A DNA stretch of 64,000 bases from contig NZ_JAURYU010000045.1 in assembly GCF_030653755.1 (NCBI RefSeq), forward strand, positions 1-64,000, written 5' to 3'. The position numbers and the translations under genes are program-made. The stretch is from Methylotenera sp. (GTDB lineage Bacteria > Pseudomonadota > Gammaproteobacteria > Burkholderiales > Methylophilaceae). Of the stretch, positions 48,393 through 57,976 are shown one piece after another; position 1 is the stretch's first letter; every line of letters starts with the position of its first letter. The notes below the pieces were generated by a model. That model did no database searches. It had not been told where the DNA came from and saw nothing but the letters and a program-made list of their open reading frames with translations.

Positions 48393-49481
48393 TTATACGA
48401 TTTTTGGTGTATTACACAACACGTCTGCATTTTGCCCACGATTACGCAACGCATGGTCCATCAACACCATTGCTAACATTGCTTCTGCAATCGGGGTTGC
48501 TCGCACGCCAACACATGGATCATGACGACCAGTAGTTTGCATGGTCACTGCATTTCCACTTTGATCAATTGAACGGCGCTCTTGTGGGATGCTAGAGGTT
48601 GGTTTTAACGCAACATTCACGCGAATTTCTTGGCCAGTAGAAATGCCACCTAAAATGCCGCCAGCATGATTGGTAACAAAGCCTTGCGGCGTCATTTCAT
48701 CAGAATGTACGCTACCACGTTGTGCTACGCTAGAAAAACCAGCACCGATTTCAACCCCTTTGACTGCATTAATGCTCATCATGGCATAGGCAATTTCAGC
48801 GTCTAATCGGTCAAAAATCGGCTCACCTAAACCCACAGGTACATTTTCCGCAACCACTGTAATGCGCGCGCCTACGGAATCACGTTCGGCACGAATATTA
48901 TCTAAATACGCCTCAAGTGTGGGTAAGATAGTAGTATTAGGTGAGAAAAATGGATTACTATTTACCACATCCCAACTTTCAAATGGAATGTCAATTTCAC
49001 CCAGTTGGCTCATATAGCCACGCACGACAACGCCATAACGCTCTTTTAGCCATTTTTTCGCAATTGCGCCAGCCGCCACACGCACAGCAGTTTCACGCGC
49101 ACTAGAGCGGCCACCTCCACGATAATCGCGCACACCGTATTTTTGCGTATATGTATAGTCCGCATGGCCTGGACGAAATGTATCCATGATTTTGCTGTAA
49201 TCTTGGCTACGCTGGTCAGTATTGCGGATTAGTAATCCAATGGGTGCACCTGTGGTTTTTCCCTCAAAAATACCAGAGAGGATTTCAACAGAATCAGCTT
49301 CTTGGCGTTGTGTCACATGGCGAGATGTTCCTGGCTTGCGACGATCTAAATCAATTTGCAAATCTTCAGCACATAATGCTAGCCCTGGTGGGCACCCATC
49401 GACGACACCGCCAATTGCAGCACCATGCGACTCACCGAATGATGTAAAGGTAAAAAGCTTGCCAAGTGTATTGCCAGACAT
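48393..49481 (-). CDS. aroC: Chorismate synthase
   Basis: AroC forms chorismate from EPSP using reduced FMN. The 362-residue protein shows [18 protein letters not shown] near the start (FMN/substrate histidine), the signature [12 protein letters not shown] near residue 122, and [12 protein letters not shown]. Length is normal. It stands between a MITE-like element on its 5' side and a terminator on its 3' side, so it seems to be its own transcript. Confidence 0.97.
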   Translation of the reverse strand: MSGNTLGKLFTFTSFGESHGAAIGGVVDGCPPGLALCAEDLQIDLDRRKPGTSRHVTQRQEADSVEILSGIFEGKTTGAPIGLLIRNTDQRSQDYSKIMDTFRPGHADYTYTQKYGVRDYRGGGRSSARETAVRVAAGAIAKKWLKERYGVVVRGYMSQLGEIDIPFESWDVVNSNPFFSPNTTILPTLEAYLDNIRAERDSVGARITVVAENVPVGLGEPIFDRLDAEIAYAMMSINAVKGVEIGAGFSSVAQRGSVHSDEMTPQGFVTNHAGGILGGISTGQEIRVNVALKPTSSIPQERRSIDQSGNAVTMQTTGRHDPCVGVRATPIAEAMLAMVLMDHALRNRGQNADVLCNTPKIV

Positions 49482-49531
49482 GATACGACCTCAATTAAAG
49501 TTGGGTAATTTTAGCATACCCAAGCAACATG

Positions 49532-49680
49532 TTAAGGACGCCTCTAAAAATTCAAATGCCTGACCCAGACAAGGTGCGAACAAAAAATTGCGACAACGCA
49601 TATGCCTGATATGTAAGGAGTAATTTTTTGTGAGCAACGCCGCATGGCAACGGAGGTTGGATTTTTAGAGATGTCCTTAA
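49532..49680. mobile_element. MITE-like element (141 bp) flanked by TTAA
   Basis: Ends are imperfect inverted repeats: GGACGCCTCTAAAAATTCAA (from 49536) and the complement of GGACATCTCTAAAAATCCAA (ending 49676), matching at 17 of 20 positions. TTAA stands on both outer sides (49532-49535 and 49677-49680), as expected of a target-site duplication. The inside (141 bp with termini) has no coding capacity for a transposase. The right TTAA contains the stop codon of the adjoining amidotransferase gene. Confidence 0.7.
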
Positions 49681-50384
49681 TTAACCAAGCCTTTAATCCA
49701 TTGTTGATACACTTGATTAGCCACTTTATTGAGAAAAAAACAATGCAATGGCAGTGTTTGCTGAATAATCTCGGGCGGTTGAACCGCAGGACTATCTAAA
49801 GCAGACGAGATTTCATCTACCCCAATAACACACCACTCGTTTACCATGTCTGCCGTCATTTCTATATGACATTGCAACGCTAAATGTTTGCCGATGGCAT
49901 ACGCTTGGTTCTCACAATATGGACTAGCTAGCAAATGTTCTGCACCTGACGGCAGACTAAATGTTTCACCGTGCCAATGAAAAGCATTGAAACTTTCCAA
50001 CTCCCCAAACCAATATTGAGCAGTACTATTTCCACTGACTTTAACTTCTCCCCAGCCTATCTCTTTAATGGCATTTTTAGTGACCTCAGCACCCAATGCT
50101 TTGCTCATTAATTGAGCACCTAAACAATGTCCCAACACGGGCACATCGGCATCTACAGCCTGCCTAATTAAATCAAGCACTGGTGCAATCCAAGGCAAGT
50201 CATCATTCACACTCATCGGGCCGCCCATCAACACCATGCCACTGTAGGCATTAATTGAAGCTGGGACGACATCCCCTTCATCAATCTTAATTAAACACCA
50301 AGGAATCCCTTGCTCATCCAAAAATTCAGAGAAATAGCCTGGTCCTTCACAGCTAAAATGACGAAATATAACGACTGGCTTCAT
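49677..50384 (-). CDS. Class I glutamine amidotransferase-like protein
   Basis: A 235-residue GATase domain protein. The nucleophile C87 is in [13 protein letters not shown] and the oxyanion region is MGGPMSVND; the histidine/glutamate pair of the catalytic triad would be near HIEMT. It resembles stand-alone GMP-synthase-type amidotransferase proteins (including gamma-glutamyl hydrolase-like members); substrate is unknown. It overlaps rluE by 4 bases. Its stop codon falls in the TTAA flanking a MITE-like element. Confidence 0.85.
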   Translation of the reverse strand: MKPVVIFRHFSCEGPGYFSEFLDEQGIPWCLIKIDEGDVVPASINAYSGMVLMGGPMSVNDDLPWIAPVLDLIRQAVDADVPVLGHCLGAQLMSKALGAEVTKNAIKEIGWGEVKVSGNSTAQYWFGELESFNAFHWHGETFSLPSGAEHLLASPYCENQAYAIGKHLALQCHIEMTADMVNEWCVIGVDEISSALDSPAVQPPEIIQQTLPLHCFFLNKVANQVYQQWIKGLVN

Positions 50385-50935
50385 GTTTCTAATACCTTAT
50401 ATTGTCCAATATCAATACCATCTATTGTATAGCGTCCGATTGCGTATCTGATTAACCGCAATGTTGGAAAGCCAATTTTTGCAGTCATACGTCTTACTTG
50501 ACGATTTTTACCTTCAGAGATTTTTATTTGCAACCATGTCGTCGGTATCGCCTTACGCTCCCGAATCGGTGGATTACGCAACCACAGACCTGCTGGTTCA
50601 TCTATTACCTCTACATCTGCTGGCAATGTCATAAAATCACCTAAATCTACTCCGCGTCGCAGTGGCTGCAAATCCTCGTCAGACGGCGCCCCTTCAACCT
50701 GTACCCAATAAGTTTTAATTTCTTTATGTTTTGGATGACTTAAACGATGTTGCAATGCCCCATCATCGGTTAAAATAAGCAAACCTTCACTATCAGTATC
50801 TAAACGCCCAGCAGCATAAACATCGGGGATCGGGATAAAGTCTTTTAACGTGGCGTGCCTATTATCAGGATTAGGTGAATCATGCGGGCTAAATTGGCAC
50901 ACGACGTTAAACGGTTTATTAAATAAAATTATCAT
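50381..50935 (-). CDS. rluE: 23S rRNA pseudouridine synthase, RluE-type
   Basis: A 184-residue RsuA-family synthase with catalytic D46 in [19 protein letters not shown], then KTYWVQVEG and [19 protein letters not shown]. The lack of an S4 domain at the N-terminus and its short length point to RluE (E. coli 23S U2457). It is divergent from icd with only 15 bases between, as in E. coli. Confidence 0.9.
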   Translation of the reverse strand: MIILFNKPFNVVCQFSPHDSPNPDNRHATLKDFIPIPDVYAAGRLDTDSEGLLILTDDGALQHRLSHPKHKEIKTYWVQVEGAPSDEDLQPLRRGVDLGDFMTLPADVEVIDEPAGLWLRNPPIRERKAIPTTWLQIKISEGKNRQVRRMTAKIGFPTLRLIRYAIGRYTIDGIDIGQYKVLET

Positions 50936-50950
50936 CTTAGGAAATTGTGA

Positions 50951-52207
50951 ATGACTTCGAAAATTATCAAGCCTAGCGCTGGCGAAAAAATTTCTGTTAA
51001 CGCAGACAATACGCTAAACGTACCCAACAACCCGATTATCCCATTTATTGAGGGTGATGGCATAGGTATCGATATTACTCCGCCTATGATTAAAGTTGTA
51101 GATGCCGCAGTGAATAAAGCTTATGCGGGCACTCGCAAAATTTCATGGATGGAAGTGTTCGCTGGCGAAAAAGCTGTCAACTTGTACGGCAAAGACAAAG
51201 AAGGTAAAGATACATGGTTACCAAGTGAAACCATGCAAACTGTGCGTGACTATGTTGTGTCGATTAAGGGCCCATTAACTACGCCAGTTGGTGGGGGCAT
51301 TCGCTCACTCAATGTATCCCTACGCCAAGAGCTTGACCTTTATGTATGCTTGCGTCCAGTGCAATACTTCACTGGCGTACCTAGCCCTGTAAAACACCCT
51401 GAAAAAACCGACATGGTGATTTTCCGCGAGAACACTGAAGATATCTATGCAGGCATTGAATGGGCGGCAGGCACAGATGAGGTAGAAAAAGTCATTACCT
51501 TCTTAAGTGACATGGGCATGCGTAAAAAAATTCGCTTTCCTGAATCATCTGCCATTGGCATCAAACCAGTTTCAATCGACGGTAGCAAACGTCTAGTACG
51601 CAAAGCGATTCAATACGCCATTGATAACAACCGCAAATCAGTGACCATTGCCCACAAAGGCAACATCATGAAGTTTACAGAGGGCGGCTTTAGAGACTGG
51701 GGTTATGAAGTTGCGAAAGAAGAGTTTGGCGCAGTTGAAATTGATGGTGGTCCATGGTGCAAATTGCCTAATGGCATCATCATTAAAGACTGTATTGCTG
51801 ATGCTTTCTTACAAGAAATTTTATTACACCCACAAGATTACGACGTAGTTGCCACGCTTAACCTAAACGGTGACTACATGAGCGATGCACTAGCAGCACA
51901 AGTAGGCGGTATTGGGATTGCACCAGGCGCTAACCTCAGTGATACAGTTGCAATGTTTGAAGCAACCCACGGTACTGCACCAAAAATTGCTGGGAAAAAC
52001 ATTGCTAACCCAAGCTCATTGATACTCTCTGCTGAGATGATGCTTCGTCATTTAGGTTGGACAGAAGCCGCAGACTTAGTGCTTAAGGGTGTTGCAAATG
52101 CAATTATCAGCAAACGTGTGACTAGCGACTTCTCAAGCCAAATGGAAGGCGCCACACAAGTGGGTACCGCTGAATTTGGTGACGAAATTATTGCAAATAT
52201 GCAATAA
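50951..52207 (+). CDS. icd: Isocitrate dehydrogenase (NADP-dependent)
   Basis: A 418-residue TCA enzyme of the homodimeric E. coli type. The substrate-binding serine lies in [16 protein letters not shown], with [14 protein letters not shown] and [19 protein letters not shown] for metal and cofactor. [12 protein letters not shown] near the C-terminus is typical of the NADP-dependent form. In methylotrophs with an incomplete TCA cycle it provides 2-oxoglutarate. Its start is 15 bases from rluE, so regulatory sites must overlap. Confidence 0.95.
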   Translation: MTSKIIKPSAGEKISVNADNTLNVPNNPIIPFIEGDGIGIDITPPMIKVVDAAVNKAYAGTRKISWMEVFAGEKAVNLYGKDKEGKDTWLPSETMQTVRDYVVSIKGPLTTPVGGGIRSLNVSLRQELDLYVCLRPVQYFTGVPSPVKHPEKTDMVIFRENTEDIYAGIEWAAGTDEVEKVITFLSDMGMRKKIRFPESSAIGIKPVSIDGSKRLVRKAIQYAIDNNRKSVTIAHKGNIMKFTEGGFRDWGYEVAKEEFGAVEIDGGPWCKLPNGIIIKDCIADAFLQEILLHPQDYDVVATLNLNGDYMSDALAAQVGGIGIAPGANLSDTVAMFEATHGTAPKIAGKNIANPSSLILSAEMMLRHLGWTEAADLVLKGVANAIISKRVTSDFSSQMEGATQVGTAEFGDEIIANMQ

Positions 52208-52230
52208 CAGGTTTTACATCTGAAAATGAA

Positions 52231-52269
52231 AAAAGGCTCTGTTTGCATTAAAGCATACAGAGCCTTTTG
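52231..52269. terminator. Bidirectional terminator between icd and cold-shock gene
   Basis: Stem AAAAGGCTCTGT / ACAGAGCCTTTT with a 14-base loop that can pair further (TGC/GCA). Flanking A and T tracts allow termination in both directions. Confidence 0.8.
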
Positions 52270-52318
52270 AGTATTGGGGACCAGATGTAGGCTAGCCCAA
52301 ATTTAGTTTAGATAAAAC

Positions 52319-52522
52319 TTAAGCTTTCTGAATATTTGAAGCTTGTTTACCTTTTGGGCCTTCAGTTAAATCAAAACTTACACGTTGGCCTTCTTTTAGG
52401 CTTTTATAACCTGATTCTACAATCGCTGAGAAGTGTGCGAATAAATCATCACCACCATCATCAGGTGTAATAAAACCAAAACCTTTAGAATCATTAAACC
52501 ATTTTACGGTACCTGTTGCCAT
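52319..52522 (-). CDS. CspA family cold-shock protein
   Basis: A 67-residue single cold-shock domain starting [11 protein letters not shown] with RNP1 KGFGFI and RNP2-type LFAHFS, acting as RNA chaperone. A further 3 codons upstream (MYE) are possible, but the AAGGA ribosome site eight bases before ATG 52522 favours the shorter start. A strong promoter about 114 bases upstream would give a long 5' leader, as in cspA mRNAs. Confidence 0.93.
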   Translation of the reverse strand: MATGTVKWFNDSKGFGFITPDDGGDDLFAHFSAIVESGYKSLKEGQRVSFDLTEGPKGKQASNIQKA

Positions 52523-52531
52523 TTCATACAT

Positions 52532-52869
52532 CCTTACATATTACAAAGGGGGGCGCCCCAAAAAGTTTGCCTCAAGAACAGAAGTCGCAGTAACTAAATT
52601 AAAGCAGGCTGCAAAAAACTCGAATTCAAACACCTAAGCATATTTATATGTTGCTTTTTCTGAGATGTCAAGAAGTTTTTGTCTTCATAGAAGCTATGTC
52701 TTGCGCTAAGCTCGTCACGCTTGATTACTTTGTCTTAAAAGTTAATATAATTAGCTAATTTTCATGATAAAAGACGTAAAGTCTTTACAAAAAAAAACGT
52801 AAAGTGCATTATTGGACTGAATAAATTAATTGGAATTGTTTGTAAGCTCATTCAACCACGACAATCAAT
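52532..52869. other. Gap between the cold-shock gene and pilB
   Basis: Holds the leader and promoter of the cold-shock gene (minus strand) and the upstream region of pilB (plus). A short inverted repeat AAAGAC / GTCTTT lies at 52772-52787. Otherwise A/T-rich with no visible gene. Confidence 0.55.
52643..52671 (-). promoter_or_regulatory. Sigma70 promoter of cold-shock gene
   Basis: On the minus strand a perfect TTGACA (52666-52671), a 17-base spacer, and TATAAA (52643-52648). The transcript would carry about 114 bases of leader before the ATG, suitable for cold-responsive structure. Confidence 0.7.
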
Positions 52870-54594
52870 ATGGCAACTGCAACCTCACAAACAAAACTAA
52901 GTGGTCTCGCTAGAACATTAATTCAAGAAAAGCTACTTTCTGAAGATGAAGCAAGAACAGTTGAAGCGCAGGCTTCAACTATCAATGCATCGTTTATTTC
53001 ACAACTGATTCAAAGTAAAAAACTGAGCGCATTAAGCATTGCAGAAGCCTCAGCAAAGGCCTTTGGCTTTCCCTACTTTAATTTGGATGCATTCAACCCA
53101 GACTACTTACCTGCCAAACAAATTGATAGCAAACTAGCTATCAGCAACCGCGTAATAGCTCTTCAAGCGCGTAACAATGTGCTGTATGTTGCAATTTCCG
53201 ACCCCACCAATATCCTCGCATTAGATAGCGTTCAATTCCAAATGGGAATGAACATTTCACCAATTGTGGTTGAAGATGACAAGCTCGGCCGCTGGATAGA
53301 TAAAGTCATTCAATCTAAAGATACTAGCCTCAAATCGCTTGACGTTGGGCACGATGATGACTTTGGCTTTAATGATGACAGCGCGCACATTGTTGAAGAT
53401 GAGCAAGTAGAAACCGAAGTTGATGATGCCCCTGTTGTTCGTTTTCTTAATAAAATGTTGCTAGATGCCATTAACATGGGGGCATCTGATTTACACTTTG
53501 AGCCATATGAGAAATTTTATCGTGTACGTTATCGGGTTGATGGTGCACTTCGGGAGATTAGCCAACCACCTCTTGCGATTAAGGAAAAATTAGCCTCACG
53601 CATCAAAGTTATCTCAAGTATGGATATATCAGAAAAGCGTATCCCGCAAGATGGTCGCATGAAGTTAGTGTTATCCAAAACACGCACGATTGATTTCCGT
53701 GTTAGCACATTACCCTTAATTCATGGTGAAAAGATTGTGATGCGGATTCTGGATCCTGCCAGTGCATCACTTGGTATTGAAGCGTTAGGATATGAACCTA
53801 TCCAAAAAGAGCGCTTACTCAATGCAGTAAGTCGGCCTTATGGCTTAGTGTTAGTCACTGGCCCAACAGGCTCAGGTAAAACAGTTTCACTTTACACATG
53901 TTTAAATATCCTCAATAAACCAGATGTTAATATTTCAACCGCTGAGGATCCATGTGAGATTCCCCTTGCAGGTATTAATCAAGTTAATGTAAATGATAAA
54001 CAAGGACTTACTTTTGCAGCCGCATTAAAGTCGTTCTTAAGGCAAGATCCAGACATCATCATGATTGGTGAAATTCGTGATTTAGAAACCGCTGATATGG
54101 CTATCAAAGCGGCGTCCACGGGCCATATGGTGCTTTCTACCCTACACACCAATGATGCGCCATCTACATTAACTCGTTTGTTGAATATGGGCGTTGCGCC
54201 GTTCAATATTGCGTCAGCAGTTTCTCTTATTACTGCGCAACGATTGGCTAGACGCTTATGCAAGCACTGCAAAACCCCTATCAATATTCCTAAAGAAGCG
54301 CTTTTAAGCGTTGGATTTATTGAAGAAGACTTCAATGAACCTTGGCAACTTTATGCTCACAACCCAGAGGGCTGTGAGTTATGTAACGGTGGCTATAAAG
54401 GGCGAGTAGGTATTTACCAAGTCATGCCAGTGACAGATGCAATTAGTCGAATTATTATGAAAAATGGTACAGCACATGACATTGCTGACCAAGCAAGACT
54501 AGATGGCGTGAACGATTTACGTCGCTCAGGCATACTTAAAGTAATGCAAGGCTTAACTTCGATAGAGGAAGTAGAGGCATGCACCAATGAATAA
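52870..54594 (+). CDS. pilB: Type IV pilus assembly ATPase PilB
   Basis: PilB powers pilin polymerisation. The 574-residue protein has an MshEN-type N-domain (about 1-150), Walker A GPTGSGKT (331-338), Asp box AEDPCEIPL, Walker B IIMIGEIRDLETAD, His box TGHMVLSTLHTNDAP, and a zinc site made of CKHCKT and CELCNG. It lies 47 bases ahead of pilC. pilD, usually third, is not next. Confidence 0.95.
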   Translation: MATATSQTKLSGLARTLIQEKLLSEDEARTVEAQASTINASFISQLIQSKKLSALSIAEASAKAFGFPYFNLDAFNPDYLPAKQIDSKLAISNRVIALQARNNVLYVAISDPTNILALDSVQFQMGMNISPIVVEDDKLGRWIDKVIQSKDTSLKSLDVGHDDDFGFNDDSAHIVEDEQVETEVDDAPVVRFLNKMLLDAINMGASDLHFEPYEKFYRVRYRVDGALREISQPPLAIKEKLASRIKVISSMDISEKRIPQDGRMKLVLSKTRTIDFRVSTLPLIHGEKIVMRILDPASASLGIEALGYEPIQKERLLNAVSRPYGLVLVTGPTGSGKTVSLYTCLNILNKPDVNISTAEDPCEIPLAGINQVNVNDKQGLTFAAALKSFLRQDPDIIMIGEIRDLETADMAIKAASTGHMVLSTLHTNDAPSTLTRLLNMGVAPFNIASAVSLITAQRLARRLCKHCKTPINIPKEALLSVGFIEEDFNEPWQLYAHNPEGCELCNGGYKGRVGIYQVMPVTDAISRIIMKNGTAHDIADQARLDGVNDLRRSGILKVMQGLTSIEEVEACTNE

Positions 54595-54641
54595 CGCTTT
54601 AAAATACCTCCATACAACAGCAAGAAACTCAGGAAATAATT

Positions 54642-55862
54642 ATGGCAGCTAATCCTAAGGCCACAAAAGAAGTTATTTACTCTTGGGTAGGTAAAGACAA
54701 AAAAGGCAAAATTATTAAAGGTGAAATGAAGGCCTCAGGTGAGTCTTTTGTAAGCGCTACATTACGTCGCCAAGGCGTTACCGTCACCAAAATCAAAAAA
54801 CAAAGCAGCTTTACAAGTGCGGGTAAAGTTTCAGATAAAGATGTGACATTATTTACCCGCCAACTTGCTACCATGATGAAATCTGGGGTGCCGTTGTTAC
54901 AGACTTTTGATATTGTAGGCAAAGGCCACAGCAACCCTGCCGTATCAAAACTATTAAGTGATATTAAATCTGATGTGGAGACTGGTAGCAGCCTTAGTGC
55001 TGCATTTCGTAAGTATCCATTGTACTTTGATGCACTATTTTGTAATTTAATTAGTGCGGGGGAGCAAGCAGGTATTTTAGATACACTACTTGATAGACTC
55101 GCTACCTATAAAGAAAAAATTCTCGCGATTAAATCTAAAATTAAATCAGCACTCTTTTATCCAGTTTCAATTTTGGTGGTTGCATTTATCATCACCGCTG
55201 TAATTATGATTTTTGTGATACCTGCATTTAAAGAGTTATTTAGTAGCTTTGGCGCCGACCTTCCAACACCAACACTCGTCGTGATGGCTATTTCTGATAT
55301 TTTTGTAGAATGGTGGTGGGCTATTTTTGGCTCTATAGGATTCGGGCTCTGGTTCTTTTTCTACACATGGAAACGCTCTGTTTCTTTCCAAGCGACTATG
55401 GATAGATTGTTATTAAAACTTCCAGTGTTTGGTGAGTTGGTTCGCAAAGCAACAATTGCCAGATTTGCACGTACGATGGCTACCATGTTTGCTGCTGGCG
55501 TTCCATTAGTAGAAGCCCTAGATTCAGTTGCTGGTGCAGCTGGCAATCGAGTGTATTACGATGCCACAAAAAGAATTCAAAGCGAAATCAGCACAGGGAC
55601 GAGTTTAACGGTTGCGATGCAAAATACAGACGTTTTCCCTAACATGGTGCTACAAATGACTGCGATTGGTGAGGAGTCAGGCGCATTGGATTCTATGTTG
55701 AGTAAAGTAGCCGACTTCTACGAAGGTGAAGTGGATGATGCAGTAGAAGGCCTCTCCAGTTTGATGGAGCCTATTATTATGGTCGTATTGGGGGTATTAA
55801 TCGGTGGTTTGGTTATTGCGATGTACTTGCCTATCTTCAAACTTGGTCAGGTAGTAGGCTAA
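54642..55862 (+). CDS. pilC: Type IV pilus inner-membrane platform protein PilC
   Basis: PilC is the inner-membrane platform on which PilB acts. The 406-residue protein has the two tandem GspF domains typical of the family, with FTRQLATMMKSGVPLLQTFDIV and FARTMATMFAAGVPLVEALDSVA, each followed by hydrophobic helices (about 175-195, 222-245 and 375-400). The conserved AIGEESGALD lies near residue 345. Preceded by pilB. Confidence 0.95.
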   Translation: MAANPKATKEVIYSWVGKDKKGKIIKGEMKASGESFVSATLRRQGVTVTKIKKQSSFTSAGKVSDKDVTLFTRQLATMMKSGVPLLQTFDIVGKGHSNPAVSKLLSDIKSDVETGSSLSAAFRKYPLYFDALFCNLISAGEQAGILDTLLDRLATYKEKILAIKSKIKSALFYPVSILVVAFIITAVIMIFVIPAFKELFSSFGADLPTPTLVVMAISDIFVEWWWAIFGSIGFGLWFFFYTWKRSVSFQATMDRLLLKLPVFGELVRKATIARFARTMATMFAAGVPLVEALDSVAGAAGNRVYYDATKRIQSEISTGTSLTVAMQNTDVFPNMVLQMTAIGEESGALDSMLSKVADFYEGEVDDAVEGLSSLMEPIIMVVLGVLIGGLVIAMYLPIFKLGQVVG

Positions 55863-55925
55863 TACAGATGAACCACTCAACTCTACCGAATTAAATTGAA
55901 GAACTTGTAAACTGAAGAACCTGTC

Positions 55926-55959
55926 TGCGGTTTTAAAAGCAAACACTTTTAAAACCGCA
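55926..55959. terminator. Perfect hairpin between convergent pilC and dsbC
   Basis: A 14-bp perfect stem TGCGGTTTTAAAAG / CTTTTAAAACCGCA with loop CAAACA. No T-run on either side, but its central position between convergent genes suggests a termination or mRNA-stabilising role. Confidence 0.5.
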
Positions 55960-55971
55960 TAGATATCAATA

Positions 55972-56688
55972 TTATTTCTTAGCTGCTGACAACATACGCT
56001 CAATTTCTTTATAAGGCTGCGCTCCCAGCATGCGCTTACCATCAGAAAATATTAAGGTCGGCGTGCTCGTAACACCGATTTTTCTTGCAAGCTCCCCAAC
56101 CCTCTCTAACGGTACATCACAACTGCCAGCACTGCTTGCTAGTTGATCTCTTAGTATCCAATCTTCCCATGCTTTTACACGGTCTTTAGCGCACCAAATT
56201 GATTTTGATTTGTTTGCAGCATCAGGATGCAACTGTTCGATTGGGTACAAGAATGTATAAATGGTAACGTCAGTAATATTGCTCAGTTCGTTACGCTCTA
56301 GCCTTTTGCAATAAGGGCAGTCAACGTCAGAGAAAACGACCAACTTACGACTACCATCTCCCTTAACAACCTTGATTGCCTGACTTAAAGGCAGGGTAGA
56401 GAAATCAATTTTAGTCAACTCTTCCAACCGCTCACCAGTGATATCTTTTTTAGTTTTTGGATCAACTAAACGCCCTTCTGCGATTAAGAATGAGAGTTTT
56501 TCATCTGTATAAATAATCTGGCCACCCATGAATACTTCATAAAGCCCAGCATAAGGCGTCTTTGTCACTTTTTCTACTTTAAACTTAGGGTAAGCAGCTT
56601 CAACCGCTTTTTTCACACTAGCTTCGTCCGCCACAGCAAACGTTGCAAACGCGCTTAACAATGCAACACTAACGATCTTTTTTAACAT
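55972..56688 (-). CDS. dsbC: Thiol:disulfide interchange protein DsbC
   Basis: A 238-residue periplasmic disulfide isomerase. Signal peptide 1-20 (cleavage after AVA), an N-terminal dimerisation domain (about 21-80), and a thioredoxin-like domain with the redox motif C124-P-Y-C127 in DVDCPYCKRL, and cis-proline in GVTSTPTLIF. It is downstream of the ubiquinone-hydroxylase genes by 91 bases. Confidence 0.93.
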   Translation of the reverse strand: MLKKIVSVALLSAFATFAVADEASVKKAVEAAYPKFKVEKVTKTPYAGLYEVFMGGQIIYTDEKLSFLIAEGRLVDPKTKKDITGERLEELTKIDFSTLPLSQAIKVVKGDGSRKLVVFSDVDCPYCKRLERNELSNITDVTIYTFLYPIEQLHPDAANKSKSIWCAKDRVKAWEDWILRDQLASSAGSCDVPLERVGELARKIGVTSTPTLIFSDGKRMLGAQPYKEIERMLSAAKK

Positions 56689-56779
56689 CTAATTTCCTTT
56701 AAGTAATAGTAGGTAACGCATAATAGGATAACGCTTCAAACAAATATAAAGAATACAACTGAGCTAAGTAGATATCTCA

Positions 56780-57976
56780 CTAAAGTGAAATGGCATTTGC
56801 AATTAACATTTTTTTGATTGCCTGCTGGTTTGTCGCAGACAATCCCCAGTTCCTTACATGCTTAACTACAGAATGGGAGCTTTCAAACAAATGATAGAGA
56901 CCGTTTGTTAAAGAGACCATGTTTAGCAAGTCAACTTTTCTTATTCTAGCGTATTGTTTAAGTAAGGCTTTGTCGTTAATAGGCTGATAAGTGTGTTTAC
57001 TCTCTAACAGATCAAGAAAATCAATCACATCTCTAAAACCTAAATTAACACCCTGACCAGCCATTGGATGAACACGATGGGCTGCATCACCTATCAATAT
57101 AACTGACGAGGTAACGATCTGATTAGCTTGTTTGAGCATTAAGGGAAAGCTTGCAGGCTTACCTATGGGTGACATAGCACCTAAGCTGCTACTCCCTGCC
57201 CGCATTACTTCATTGGCAAATACATCAAGAGGCAACTTCATGAGTGCCTCAGCATGTGCTGTAGGTGCGGACCACACAATTGATATCTTATTTTCTGGTA
57301 AGGGCAACCAAGCTAGTACGCCACCCCTACCCGTTGCGTCATGCGTAAACCACTGTCTTGCTATGTGCTCATGTGATTTTTCTGTTAAGAAATTTGCAAC
57401 AATTGCTGTTTGCTCATAATCTTTATGTTGCACCCCAACATCAAGCTGTTGCCGAACCCATGAGTTAGCGCCATCTGCGGCCAGTAATAAAGTACTTTCT
57501 ATTGTTTGCTGATTATCCAAGGTCAACAAAGTGTGCTGTGGGGAGGATTTAATCGCTAAACACTCATGCCCTGTTAACATGCGGACATCGCTAGCCTCTA
57601 TCCATTGCAGCAGCGCATCTTTTAGCAATCGTTCCTCTATGATATAACCTAAGCCATCTGCGTTTACATCTTCAGCATGCAGACTTAACGGTTGCGAGGT
57701 TGTATCGCCCCATATCTCCATCGCCTGCATCTCAGTGATACGATTTGTATCCATTAGGGGCCAAATATCTAACTGACTTAGCCATTGCATATTGTTAGGA
57801 CTAATTGCATAGATGCGCTGATCCCAATCATCTGCTGGATAACGCAAACGTTGCTGCGTTTGACTATCGACCAACACAACCTGATACCCAGCTTGAACCA
57901 AAGCAACGGTTGCAGCCAACCCCACAAGCCCTGCACCTACAATCGTTACATCTGTTTTTAATTGAGTGGCTGTCAT
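56780..57976 (-). CDS. UbiH/UbiF/COQ6 family FAD-dependent hydroxylase (second copy)
   Basis: A 398-residue flavoprotein monooxygenase of ubiquinone synthesis. The FAD-binding GxGxxG is in VTIVGAGLVGLAATV (10-24); the second FAD motif GDAAHRVHPMAGQGVNLGFRD is near residue 290 (the family signature). Ring position (C1, C5 or C6) cannot be told from sequence alone. It overlaps the upstream ubiH-like gene by 4 bases. Confidence 0.88.
   Translation of the reverse strand: MTATQLKTDVTIVGAGLVGLAATVALVQAGYQVVLVDSQTQQRLRYPADDWDQRIYAISPNNMQWLSQLDIWPLMDTNRITEMQAMEIWGDTTSQPLSLHAEDVNADGLGYIIEERLLKDALLQWIEASDVRMLTGHECLAIKSSPQHTLLTLDNQQTIESTLLLAADGANSWVRQQLDVGVQHKDYEQTAIVANFLTEKSHEHIARQWFTHDATGRGGVLAWLPLPENKISIVWSAPTAHAEALMKLPLDVFANEVMRAGSSSLGAMSPIGKPASFPLMLKQANQIVTSSVILIGDAAHRVHPMAGQGVNLGFRDVIDFLDLLESKHTYQPINDKALLKQYARIRKVDLLNMVSLTNGLYHLFESSHSVVKHVRNWGLSATNQQAIKKMLIANAISL

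Noticed and set aside
52772-52787. Terminator at AAAGAC/GTCTTT upstream of pilB
   Set aside because: Only a 6-bp A/T-rich stem; not stable enough and no gene ends there.
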